Assembly (NCBI GenBank): GCA_044376465.1
Contig: JBILKW010000058.1
Span: forward strand, 1-11,923
Length of the DNA: 11,923 nucleotides
Direction: 5' to 3'
Source of the DNA: CAJBVG01 sp044376465
GTDB taxonomy: Bacteria > Bacteroidota > Bacteroidia > Sphingobacteriales > Sphingobacteriaceae
Position 1 is the stretch's first letter; every line of letters begins with the position of its first letter. Below, in pieces: positions 1 to 6,637 of this stretch. The translations under genes were made by a program, and so were the position numbers. The notes under the pieces were generated by a model. That model was not told the DNA's origin. It was given only the letters and a program-made list of their open reading frames with translations, and did no database searches.

Positions 1-533
1 GAACCTAAAAACAAGTCTAATCCTATTCCAATAAAACCATCGGTGGTAACAATTGCATTCCCGAAACCAGATATGAACGTGCAAACTTGTGGCAGGGTGT
101 CTTGAGGATATATGTCTTGGTATTTTTGAAAAACACCTGAAATTTCGTTTTCTAAGGATTCCATTTTAGCTTCATTATAAATTGAATCACAATCAGACAC
201 TAACATTTTGAAATCTTTATTCTGAACAAAATCACTAATAATATAGGAAAAACCTGGCGTTTCAATATTTCCGAAGTTCATAATCTGCAAAAAATAAACA
301 TCGAAAAAGGCTTTGTAATCTAACTTTAATCGCTTTAAAGTGGAGTCCATTTTATTTGGTTCAGATTTAAATAAATCTTGCTCGAAACGTTTAAGTGTTA
401 CTATTTGCTCATTACTGCCACTTCTACCGCTTTTATTTGGTGGTACTTGTTGACAAGAGTTAAATACTAATGAGATTAACAGTAGTGAAAAAATCGATTT
501 AATTATGTTACTTTGAGATGAATAATTAAGCAT
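1..533 (-). CDS. gldB: Gliding motility lipoprotein GldB, N-terminal part (cut by window edge)
   Basis: Reading the minus strand from the ATG at 533 gives an uninterrupted frame of 177 codons that leaves the window at position 1, so the C-terminus is missing. The N-terminus is a lipoprotein signal: a short lead with Lys12, a hydrophobic run at about residues 14-24, and a Cys at 27 in the context VFNSC, which is a relaxed lipobox. After a linker come a KRFEQDLF segment and a mixed alpha/beta region ending in FISGFGNAIVTTDGFIGIGL. This pattern (RFD/E-x-x-LF early, then a VxTxISGF-like strand and a LDLFLG motif) is what I recognise as GldB, a lipoprotein needed for gliding in Flavobacterium. Its biochemical role is unsettled. 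In flavobacteria gldB lies near nadE, and nadE is 0.7 kb away here, which supports the call. There is no alternative start codon before the lipobox. The gene starts 10 bp from a divergent neighbour. Confidence 0.78.
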   Translation of the reverse strand, partial: MLNYSSQSNIIKSIFSLLLISLVFNSCQQVPPNKSGRSGSNEQIVTLKRFEQDLFKSEPNKMDSTLKRLKLDYKAFFDVYFLQIMNFGNIETPGFSYIISDFVQNKDFKMLVSDCDSIYNEAKMESLENEISGVFQKYQDIYPQDTLPQVCTFISGFGNAIVTTDGFIGIGLDLFLG

Positions 534-543
534 ATATTTAAAA

Positions 544-1254
544 ATGAACAAGCCTAAAATTAAGCATTTCTATGCAATTATTATTATTATAGGATCATCG
601 ATGATCGCTATGAAATCAAAATCTCAAGATTTCAGACTAGGTTTTAAAGCGAACCCATTATTTTCAAATTTAAAACCATCAAGTGACAACCATGATAATG
701 TATCCACCCGACTTGGATTTTCATATGGATTAATTTTTGATTATTTTTTAAAAGAAAATTATGCTATTGAGACTGAATTTGGAATCAGCAGTATGGGTGG
801 GAAAGTTCAATATTCGAAAGGAGATACCACTATTACCTCATCTGTGAAAATGAATTATGTTGAAGTTCCAATTTCAATTAAGTTGCTTACTGCAGAAATT
901 AAACCGAATTTAAAAGTTTATGGAAAATTTGGTGTTAATCTAGGGTTTTCAACTAAAACCTCTGCTGAAGTTGTGTATAAAAAAGGAACCACTGAATTTG
1001 CAAATGATGACATCAAAAATGCAAATAAGTACATTCAGCCATTCAACGTCTCATTGTTAATGGGCGCCGGTGTTGAATATAATATTGCTAAAAATTTAGA
1101 TTTAATGCTTGGTTTTTCATACGCAAATGGTTTTTTTAATACAATGAAAACTTCTTCATTATATAGATCTTCAACAATTGCAAGTAGCACAAACATTAAG
1201 CCTTTTGATGCGGATTTAAATTATTTATGTGTTAACATCGGTCTGTTGTTTTAA
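544..1254 (+). CDS. Outer-membrane beta-barrel protein, PorT-like family
   Basis: A 236-residue protein with a signal peptide: basic start (residues 1-7), an Ile-rich core at about 10-22 that includes five consecutive Ile, and likely cleavage near SKSQ (residues 25-28). The mature part alternates amphipathic strands with charged turns. It contains NYVEVPISIKL (about 104-114), KVYGKFGVNLGFS and LLMGAGVEYNIAKNLDLMLGFSYANG, and ends in NIGLLF with a C-terminal Phe. This is the layout of the small 8-to-10-strand barrels annotated as PorT family or OMP_b-brl_2 in Bacteroidetes. It lacks features that would identify PorT/SprT itself, and its ligand or role is unknown. The ATG at 544 is preferred over Met20 or Met23 because those would remove the signal peptide. 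The gene stops 1 nt before nadE, so the two are probably co-transcribed and translationally coupled. Confidence 0.85.
   Translation: MNKPKIKHFYAIIIIIGSSMIAMKSKSQDFRLGFKANPLFSNLKPSSDNHDNVSTRLGFSYGLIFDYFLKENYAIETEFGISSMGGKVQYSKGDTTITSSVKMNYVEVPISIKLLTAEIKPNLKVYGKFGVNLGFSTKTSAEVVYKKGTTEFANDDIKNANKYIQPFNVSLLMGAGVEYNIAKNLDLMLGFSYANGFFNTMKTSSLYRSSTIASSTNIKPFDADLNYLCVNIGLLF
549..577 (-). promoter_or_regulatory. Possible gldB promoter (weak Bacteroidetes -33/-7 match)
   Basis: On the minus strand a TTG at 577-575 is followed after 18 nt by TAGGCTTG at 556-549, one mismatch from the Bacteroidetes -7 box TAnnTTTG. The gldB ATG follows after 15 nt. The spacing fits the 17-23 nt reported for Flavobacterium promoters, but the box is imperfect and lies inside the divergent coding sequence, so this is a suggestion only. 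Confidence 0.28.
589..611. repeat. 23-bp near-perfect palindrome inside the beta-barrel signal-peptide coding region
   Basis: The core GATCATCGATGATC (593-606) is a perfect 14-bp palindrome. It is flanked by ATAG (589-592) and CTAT (608-611), which extend the symmetry except for one unpaired G at 607. It lies just upstream of the possible -33 element of the divergent gldB gene, where a transcription-factor site would be expected, but it is also inside a coding sequence. Confidence 0.6.
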
Positions 1255-1255
1255 T

Positions 1256-2878
1256 ATGAAAATTAGTATTGCTCAAGTAAATGTTCATATAGGAAATTTT
1301 GAAACTAATCTTCAAAAATTTCAATCAGAAATTATTCATGCAAAAGAAAAGGGGTCGGATTTGATTATTTTTCCTGAACTTGCTATTTCTGGTTACCCAC
1401 CAAGAGATTTTTTAGATTACAAACATTTTATTGAGGAGTGTGAAAATGCGATTTTAGTACTTGCAAAATCTTGTATTGGCATTGCTGCCATTATAGGCTC
1501 TCCAACATTTAATCATTCGGCAGAAGGTAAACGTTTGCATAACTCTGCATATGTTTTAGTTGATGGTGCTGTGCAAAACATTATACATAAAACACTTCTA
1601 CCAACGTATGATATTTTTGATGAATACAGGTATTTTGAACCTAATACAATTTTTGATTGTGTAAATATTAAGGGGCAAAAAATAGCACTTACAATTTGTG
1701 AGGATTTGTGGAATGTTGATCATCAGAAATTGTACAAAGTATCTCCGATGGATGAGCTGATGAAACAGTCGCCAGATTTTATGATTAATATTGCTGCATC
1801 ACCATTTGATTATGATCAAGCTCAAGAAAGATTGAATGTACTTAAATGGAATGTGAATAAATACAAGTTGCCATTAGTGTATGTTAACCACGTAGGATCG
1901 CAAACAGAATTAATTTTTGATGGTGGCTCTTTGTTTTTAAATGAGAAAGCAGAAATAGTACATCAATTGCCTTTTTTTAGCGAACAAACCAGCACGATTG
2001 ATACCGAAGAAAAAACAAATTCACTTGCCGATACCTCTCAACCTAAAATTGCCTTAATACATGACGCTTTAGTACTTGGCATAAAAGATTATTTTACAAA
2101 ATCAGGTTTTTCTAAAGCAGTATTAGGCTTGTCGGGCGGTATTGACTCTGCAGTTGTTGCAGCCTTAGCTGCTCAAGCCTTGGGCCCAGAAAATGTACTC
2201 GCTGTTATGTTACCTTCACAATATTCATCCGATCATTCTATAAAAGATGCAAAGGATTTAATAAACAATATCGGGCTTAAAGAACAACTATTACCAATAA
2301 AAAATATTTATAGTTCTTTTGAAAAAGAACTCGCTGAACTATTTGCTGAAAAAAATGCAGATTTAACAGAAGAGAATATGCAGGCGAGAATTAGAGGAGT
2401 TTTATTGATGGCGGTTTCTAATAAGTTCGGGAATATTTTGTTAAATACTTCCAATAAAAGTGAGGCGGCAGTAGGTTACGGAACTTTATACGGCGATATG
2501 TGTGGTGGTTTATCTGTAATTGGTGATGTATACAAAACCCAAGTTTACGAGTTGGCTAAGTATATAAATAGAGAGAAGGAATTAATCCCACTTAATACAA
2601 TTGAAAAAGCACCCTCAGCAGAATTAAGACCGGGGCAAAAAGATTCGGACTCCTTGCCAGCTTATGAATTGTTGGATGAGGTGTTATATAATTATATTGA
2701 ATTAGCGAAAGGTAAATCCGAATTACTTAAACTTGGATTTGAAAGCACCTTAATAGAGCGCGTTACAGGCTTGGTAAACAGAAATGAATACAAACGTTAC
2801 CAAACCCCTCCCATTTTACGTATCTCACCCAAAGCATTTGGAATGGGCAGAAGAATGCCTATTGTAGCTAAATACTAA
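1256..2878 (+). CDS. nadE: Glutamine-dependent NAD+ synthetase
   Basis: This 540-residue enzyme makes NAD+ from nicotinic acid adenine dinucleotide, ATP and glutamine, the last step of NAD synthesis. It is a two-domain protein. Residues 1 to about 255 are a nitrilase-type glutaminase with its Glu-Lys-Cys triad visible: E41 in FPELAISGYPP, K112 in HKTLLPTYDIFDE, and C148 in ICEDLW. Residues from about 265 to 540 are the synthetase, with the pyrophosphatase loop SGGIDS at 293-298, NTSNKSE at 397-403, and the KAPSAELRPGQKDSDSLPAY segment at 451-470. The length matches the bacterial two-domain form. I chose the ATG at 1256 (MKISIAQVN) because the family begins there; an in-frame GTG at 1229 would add nine residues that overlap the previous gene. 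It has no promoter space of its own and sits 1 nt after the beta-barrel gene. Its 3' end overlaps the convergent lnt by 4 nt. Confidence 0.97.
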   Translation: MKISIAQVNVHIGNFETNLQKFQSEIIHAKEKGSDLIIFPELAISGYPPRDFLDYKHFIEECENAILVLAKSCIGIAAIIGSPTFNHSAEGKRLHNSAYVLVDGAVQNIIHKTLLPTYDIFDEYRYFEPNTIFDCVNIKGQKIALTICEDLWNVDHQKLYKVSPMDELMKQSPDFMINIAASPFDYDQAQERLNVLKWNVNKYKLPLVYVNHVGSQTELIFDGGSLFLNEKAEIVHQLPFFSEQTSTIDTEEKTNSLADTSQPKIALIHDALVLGIKDYFTKSGFSKAVLGLSGGIDSAVVAALAAQALGPENVLAVMLPSQYSSDHSIKDAKDLINNIGLKEQLLPIKNIYSSFEKELAELFAEKNADLTEENMQARIRGVLLMAVSNKFGNILLNTSNKSEAAVGYGTLYGDMCGGLSVIGDVYKTQVYELAKYINREKELIPLNTIEKAPSAELRPGQKDSDSLPAYELLDEVLYNYIELAKGKSELLKLGFESTLIERVTGLVNRNEYKRYQTPPILRISPKAFGMGRRMPIVAKY

Positions 2879-4476
2879 ATAGAACCAAATTTTTTCTTTA
2901 TCAAACTATAAGCTAATAATAACAAAGCTAGTAAGCTTGCTGAAAATGCAAACCAATCGCCATATTTAACATAGAAGGTAATTTCATCGTTTAGGTTTAT
3001 GTTTCCATTTTTTGCATCACTTATCCAATAGTTGGTAGCTTCCATTACATCACCACGCTGATTTATAAAACTAGATATGCCTGTATTTGCAGAGCGCGCA
3101 ATACTTCTGCGAGTTTCAATAGCTCTCAGTTTTGCATAAGCAGCATGCTGTTTATATCCTGATGTATTTCCCCACCAACCATCATTAGTTATAATCGCTA
3201 TAAACTGCGCACCATTTTTTACATACTCTGCTACGTACTCGCCAAATACAGATTCGTAACAAATTACAGGAGCAGCACCTATTCCACTTTTTGTGTAAAA
3301 TACAGTGCGTTCGCTTTGTTTGCCTAAACTACCGAAGGTTCCACCTAAATTTATGGTTAATGGTTTTAATATGTTTAACACAGATGGGTAGGGTATTTGC
3401 TCCACACCTGCAACTAATTTTGATTTATGATATACTTGTATTCCCGGAGTGTTTTCTATTAAAAATGCAGTGTTGAATGCATCATAGCAGCACTCGCCAG
3501 ATTTAAATTTTCGAGCAGTTTCTGTTTCTTCGTTCTGGTACGTTTTATAAGTATCGGCACCGGTAATAATATTTCCGTTTTTATATTTTGATAAAAACAA
3601 TCTTGATCGAATAATTAATGGACTCGATTCTAATGTTTCTTCTGCTAAATTATTTTGCAATGCTGTTTCTGGCCAAAGAAAAAACTCGGTATTCTTTTGC
3701 GCCACAGAATCCGATAGTTTAATTAACCGTTCTAATTGTTCTTCGCTTGTAAGTCCGTTAAATTTTTCATGATATGGATCAATGTTCGGCTGGACAATTA
3801 CGATGTTACTTGGGTTTATTTTTTCAATATAATTTGAATAAATAATAGTTGAAATAACAATCGGTATAAAAACTAACAATATGGGATTTAGCAAAACTCT
3901 CCATCTTATCCATGTTATTCCTTTTGTAGTTGATATTTTTAAGTAAGCATTAAAAAATAAAATATTACATAATAGCACCCAAAAACTTCCTCCAAATACT
4001 CCTGTATATTCATACCATTGAACCCAATCGTTGTGTTCTGCAAATGCATTACCTAGTGTTAACCAAGGCCAAGCAAAATCCCAGTGATGATGTAATAATT
4101 CCATTGCCATCCAAAAACAAATGAAAAACAATGAGCCCACAAAAAAATTATTTCTTTTTTTAACGAAATGATAGGCCACAAAAACAGTACTCATCATGGT
4201 AGAGTTTAGCAATACTGCCACAATCATTCCAAATGCAGAGGCATTCCAAATCCAATAACTACTTAATATATTCCAAATTAAAAATGAAAGAAAGGTGTAT
4301 CTAAAAATAGCGCCCTTGCTTCCTGTTTCTTTATTACTACTAATTTCATGTTCGATTATTAACAATGGAATAAATGCAATAAAAAGTAAAATGCTAAAAC
4401 TAATACTAGGCCATGAAAGCCAGAATGCTAAAGCACTCAGACATCCTAATGCTAAATACTGTTTATTCTTCATCAT
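2875..4476 (-). CDS. lnt: Apolipoprotein N-acyltransferase
   Basis: Lnt transfers an acyl chain to the amino group of the N-terminal diacylglyceryl-cysteine of lipoproteins in the inner membrane. The 533-residue protein has the expected design: about six N-terminal hydrophobic segments (roughly residues 7-25, 28-44, 60-78, 80-103, 110-128 and 157-178), another near 197-214, a periplasmic nitrilase-fold domain from about 224 to 500, and a final membrane helix at 508-526. The catalytic triad is visible as E270 in LWPETALQNN, K351 in YHKSKLVAGVEQIP, and C406 in VICYESVFGEY; NDGWWGN (431-437) is also typical. The start could be either of two adjacent ATGs (4476 or 4473). It begins inside the 3' end of rsmI, giving a 14-nt or 11-nt overlap, so translation is probably coupled. 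Its substrates should include lipoproteins such as the nearby GldB. Confidence 0.96.
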   Translation of the reverse strand: MMKNKQYLALGCLSALAFWLSWPSISFSILLFIAFIPLLIIEHEISSNKETGSKGAIFRYTFLSFLIWNILSSYWIWNASAFGMIVAVLLNSTMMSTVFVAYHFVKKRNNFFVGSLFFICFWMAMELLHHHWDFAWPWLTLGNAFAEHNDWVQWYEYTGVFGGSFWVLLCNILFFNAYLKISTTKGITWIRWRVLLNPILLVFIPIVISTIIYSNYIEKINPSNIVIVQPNIDPYHEKFNGLTSEEQLERLIKLSDSVAQKNTEFFLWPETALQNNLAEETLESSPLIIRSRLFLSKYKNGNIITGADTYKTYQNEETETARKFKSGECCYDAFNTAFLIENTPGIQVYHKSKLVAGVEQIPYPSVLNILKPLTINLGGTFGSLGKQSERTVFYTKSGIGAAPVICYESVFGEYVAEYVKNGAQFIAIITNDGWWGNTSGYKQHAAYAKLRAIETRRSIARSANTGISSFINQRGDVMEATNYWISDAKNGNINLNDEITFYVKYGDWFAFSASLLALLLLAYSLIKKKFGSI

Positions 4477-5182
4477 TATTGTTGTATTTATTTTCTTTTT
4501 TCTTTACAATAACATTTCCTGCTAAACATACCACGAATTCTCCTTTTATTGGATTTTCCGTGAAGTACATAAGTAATTCTGATGCCGTTCCGCGGAGCGT
4601 TTCTTCAAACATTTTACTTAACTCTCTTGAAATACTTACGTAATGATTTTCGCCAAAATGATGAGCTACTTCTTCTAATAATTTGAGTAATCGATGTGGC
4701 GACTCATACAGAATGATAGTGTCTTCGATTTTAGTTAGAAATTCTAATCTTGTTTTTCTTCCTTTTTTCTGAGGCAGAAATCCTTCAAAATAAAATTTAT
4801 CCGAGGGCAATCCAGAGTTTACTAATGCCGGCACAAATGCAGTAGCACCTGGCAAGGTTTCAATATGAATATTTTCTTTAACACATTCTCTAACGAGTAA
4901 AAAACCAGGATCAGATATGGCTGGAGTTCCAGCATCACTAACAAGAGCAAGAATTTTCCCCTCTTTCAGCATCTTTATCACTTCTCTTAAGGCATGATGT
5001 TCGTTATGTTGATGGTGAGAGAGAATGCGCTTATCAATGTCGAAATGTTTTAATAGCTGGCCAGCGGTTCTGGTATCTTCGGCGAGCACTAAATCCACCT
5101 CTTTCAATATACGTAAGGCTCTAAAAGTGATGTCTTCTAAATTGCCTATGGGTGTTGGTACTACATAAAGTTTGCCGCTCAT
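4463..5182 (-). CDS. rsmI: 16S rRNA (cytidine-1402 2'-O)-methyltransferase RsmI
   Basis: RsmI uses S-adenosylmethionine to methylate the ribose of C1402 in the decoding centre of 16S rRNA. The 239-residue protein has the family signatures in order: LYVVPTPIGNLEDITFRAL (5-23), LVLAEDTRTAGQLLKHF (31-47), ALVSDAGTPAISDPGF (79-94), ETLPGATAFVPALVNSGLP (108-126), FYFEGFLPQKKGRK (130-143), ILYESPHRL (157-165), and SRELSKMFEETLRG (185-198). The tail after about residue 228 is a short Lys/Asn-rich end, so the extra C-terminal domain of the E. coli protein (about 285 aa) is absent, as is usual in shorter family members. It is the first gene of a minus-strand rsmI-lnt pair and is read divergently from serS. 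Confidence 0.96.
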   Translation of the reverse strand: MSGKLYVVPTPIGNLEDITFRALRILKEVDLVLAEDTRTAGQLLKHFDIDKRILSHHQHNEHHALREVIKMLKEGKILALVSDAGTPAISDPGFLLVRECVKENIHIETLPGATAFVPALVNSGLPSDKFYFEGFLPQKKGRKTRLEFLTKIEDTIILYESPHRLLKLLEEVAHHFGENHYVSISRELSKMFEETLRGTASELLMYFTENPIKGEFVVCLAGNVIVKKKENKYNNNDEE

Positions 5183-5186
5183 ATAG

Positions 5187-5218
5187 CGAAAATATGTTAA
5201 ATAATAGGGTTCAACAAA
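5187..5218 (-). promoter_or_regulatory. rsmI promoter, Bacteroidetes type
   Basis: On the minus strand TTTG (5218-5215) is followed after 20 nt by TATTTTCG (5194-5187), one mismatch from TAnnTTTG. Only 4 nt separate this box from the rsmI ATG at 5182. Spacing and sequence fit the known -33/-7 arrangement, and transcription would begin at or next to the start codon. Confidence 0.5.
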
Positions 5219-5220
5219 TC

Positions 5221-5254
5221 TAATCTGTAATTAATTACATTTAATGTCAGATTA
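5221..5254. repeat. Inverted repeat between rsmI and serS, possible operator
   Basis: TAATCTG (5221-5227) and CAGATTA (5248-5254) are perfect 7-bp inverted arms separated by 20 nt. Inside the spacer TAATTAATTA (5228-5237) is itself a perfect 10-bp palindrome. The structure sits between two divergent promoters. AT-rich sequence makes chance symmetry fairly likely, and neither neighbour is usually regulated by a local operator. Confidence 0.4.
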
Positions 5255-5272
5255 AATCAATCTGTATTTTAT

Positions 5273-5280
5273 TATCTTTG
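5273..5280 (+). promoter_or_regulatory. serS promoter -7 box
   Basis: TATCTTTG is an exact match to the Bacteroidetes -7 consensus TAnnTTTG. It ends 15 nt before the serS ATG at 5296, implying a leader of roughly 10 nt. I see no clear TTG -33 element 17-23 nt upstream. Confidence 0.5.
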
Positions 5281-5295
5281 GACAAAATTAAATAT

Positions 5296-6570
5296 ATGTT
5301 ATTAGTACCGTTTATTAGAGAGAACAGAGAGCACGTAATTGAGCGTTTGCAACGAAAGAATTTTAAGAACATCGACTTGGTTGATGTAATTATTAGTTTA
5401 GACGAGAAAAGAAGGTCCTTGCAAAACCAATCCGATACTTTAGCATCAGAAGCCAATCAAATTGCCAAACAAGTAGGTGATTTAATGCGAGCGGGTAAAA
5501 AAGAAGAAGCAGAATTAACCAAGCAGAAGTCATCAGAATATAAAGAACAACAAAAAAGCTTATTAGAACAATTAGCCGAAGCCGAACAACAATTGCAACA
5601 AGCGTTGGTTCAATTGCCAAATTTGCCACATAGCTCGGTTCCTGCAGGCATCACTCCCGAAGAAAATGAAGTGGTGTACGAATGGGGTGTTATTCCTTCT
5701 TTATATGATGGGGCAAAACCTCATTGGGAGTTAACCTCGCAGTATGATATTATAGATTTTGAATTAGGAGTTAAAATTACTGGCGCCGGATTCCCTGTTT
5801 ATAAAGGTAAAGGAGCAAGATTACAACGTGCATTAATTAATTTCTTTTTAGACGAGGCAATAAAAGCAGGCTATGCAGAAATTATGCCGCCACTTATGGT
5901 GAATGCAGAATCTGGTTTTGGAACTGGTCAGTTGCCCGATAAAGAAGGCCAAATGTACCACATGCAAGTTGATGATTTATATATGATCCCTACTGCAGAA
6001 GTGCCGGTAACAAATTTATACAGAGATGTAATTTTGAAAGAAGAAGAGTTGCCAATTAAAAATGTTGCGTATACGCCGTGTTTCAGAAGAGAAGCAGGTT
6101 CTTACGGTGCACACGTTAGAGGTTTAAATAGATTACATCAATTTGATAAAATTGAAATCGTACAAATTGCACATCCGGATACATCATATCAGATTTTGGA
6201 GACGATGGTTGCGCATGTAAAGTCATTACTTGAAAAATTAGAAATACCTTATAGAATCCTACGCTTATGCGGAGGCGACATGGGTTTTACATCTGCCTTA
6301 ACGTATGATTTTGAAACGTATTCTACCGCTCAAGGTCGTTGGTTAGAAGTAAGCTCAACATCTAATTTCGAATCGTTTCAGTCTAACAGAATGAAGTGTA
6401 GATTTAAAGGTAAAGACGGAAAAAATCAATTAGTACATACCCTTAATGGAAGTGCTTTGGCCTTACCAAGAATTGTCGCAACATTACTAGAAAATAATCA
6501 AACACCTGATGGTATAATGATTCCGAAAGTATTGATTCCATACACCGGGTTTGATGTTATTAGTCTCTAG
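5296..6570 (+). CDS. serS: Seryl-tRNA synthetase
   Basis: SerS charges tRNA(Ser) with serine in the cytoplasm. The 424-residue length is normal for the class II enzyme. Residues 1 to about 105 are the tRNA-binding arm: a start in the family style (MLLVPFIREN), then a long charged coiled coil (about 30-105) rich in Lys, Glu and Gln. The catalytic domain shows class II motif 1 around 178-202 (RALINFFLDEAIKAGY...IMPPLMV), the serine-binding TAE at 233-235, motif 2 at 262-283 (CFRREAGSYG...LHQFDK), and motif 3 at 383-392 (LNGSALALPR). The ATG at 5296 fits the family; an in-frame TTG at 5278 lies inside the -7 promoter box and is rejected. The last codons (AGT CTC TAG) and the stop belong to the heptad repeat array that follows, so the extreme C-terminus may have been reshaped by the repeat. 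Confidence 0.97.
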   Translation: MLLVPFIRENREHVIERLQRKNFKNIDLVDVIISLDEKRRSLQNQSDTLASEANQIAKQVGDLMRAGKKEEAELTKQKSSEYKEQQKSLLEQLAEAEQQLQQALVQLPNLPHSSVPAGITPEENEVVYEWGVIPSLYDGAKPHWELTSQYDIIDFELGVKITGAGFPVYKGKGARLQRALINFFLDEAIKAGYAEIMPPLMVNAESGFGTGQLPDKEGQMYHMQVDDLYMIPTAEVPVTNLYRDVILKEEELPIKNVAYTPCFRREAGSYGAHVRGLNRLHQFDKIEIVQIAHPDTSYQILETMVAHVKSLLEKLEIPYRILRLCGGDMGFTSALTYDFETYSTAQGRWLEVSSTSNFESFQSNRMKCRFKGKDGKNQLVHTLNGSALALPRIVATLLENNQTPDGIMIPKVLIPYTGFDVISL

Positions 6571-6591
6571 TCATTAGTCATTAGTCGTTAG
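6561..6591 (+). repeat. Heptanucleotide tandem array, left arm (TAGTCNN units)
   Basis: Four consecutive 7-nt units, TAGTCTC, TAGTCAT, TAGTCAT and TAGTCGT, are followed by TAG. The array begins inside the last codons of serS, and the second unit provides its stop codon. Short tandem heptads of this kind occur between genes in some bacteria. Here it pairs with an oppositely oriented array 21 bp away. Confidence 0.85.
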
Positions 6592-6637
6592 AAGAGGCAA
6601 GATCATTGCTTTCTAAAGACTAACTACTAAAGACTAA
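6567..6637. terminator. Long imperfect hairpin between convergent serS and the OstA-like gene
   Basis: The 25-nt arms 6567-6591 and 6613-6637 match as inverted repeats at 20 of 25 positions. The 21-nt spacer can continue the stem (GGCAA at 6596-6600 opposite TTGCT at 6606-6610, with one G-T pair), leaving a GATCA loop. It lies exactly between two convergent stop codons, so a role in ending transcription from both sides is plausible. However, neither strand has the U-tract of a classical intrinsic terminator, so the function is inferred from position only. Confidence 0.45.
6613..6637 (-). repeat. Heptanucleotide tandem array, right arm (TTAGTNN units on the minus strand)
   Basis: Read on the minus strand from 6637, the units are TTAGTCT, TTAGTAG, TTAGTCT and a final TTAG. 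The first unit supplies the TAG stop of the OstA-like gene (6636-6634). It is the inverted counterpart of the array at 6561-6591. Confidence 0.8.

Noticed and set aside
508..515. TTACTTTG as the -7 box of the beta-barrel gene
   Set aside because: It misses the conserved A of TAnnTTTG and has no TTG at the right upstream distance; too weak to list as a feature.
577..591. ATT trinucleotide run encoding five Ile in the beta-barrel signal peptide, as a phase-variation tract
   Set aside because: Four ATT units plus ATA are expected in an AT-rich hydrophobic segment, and a 3-nt step would not shift the frame.
3291..3476. Short plus-strand reading frame opposite lnt (and similar ones at 4295-4525 and 4413-4643)
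   Set aside because: They lie entirely or mostly antisense to strongly supported lnt and rsmI and have no recognisable domain or start context.
5278..5295. Upstream TTG start for serS adding six residues
   Set aside because: The TTG is part of the TATCTTTG promoter box, and SerS proteins normally begin at the MLLVPFIREN-like sequence that starts at 5296.
6561..6637. CRISPR-like array
   Set aside because: The units are only 7 nt, have no unique spacers, and occur in two inverted blocks with no cas genes in the window.
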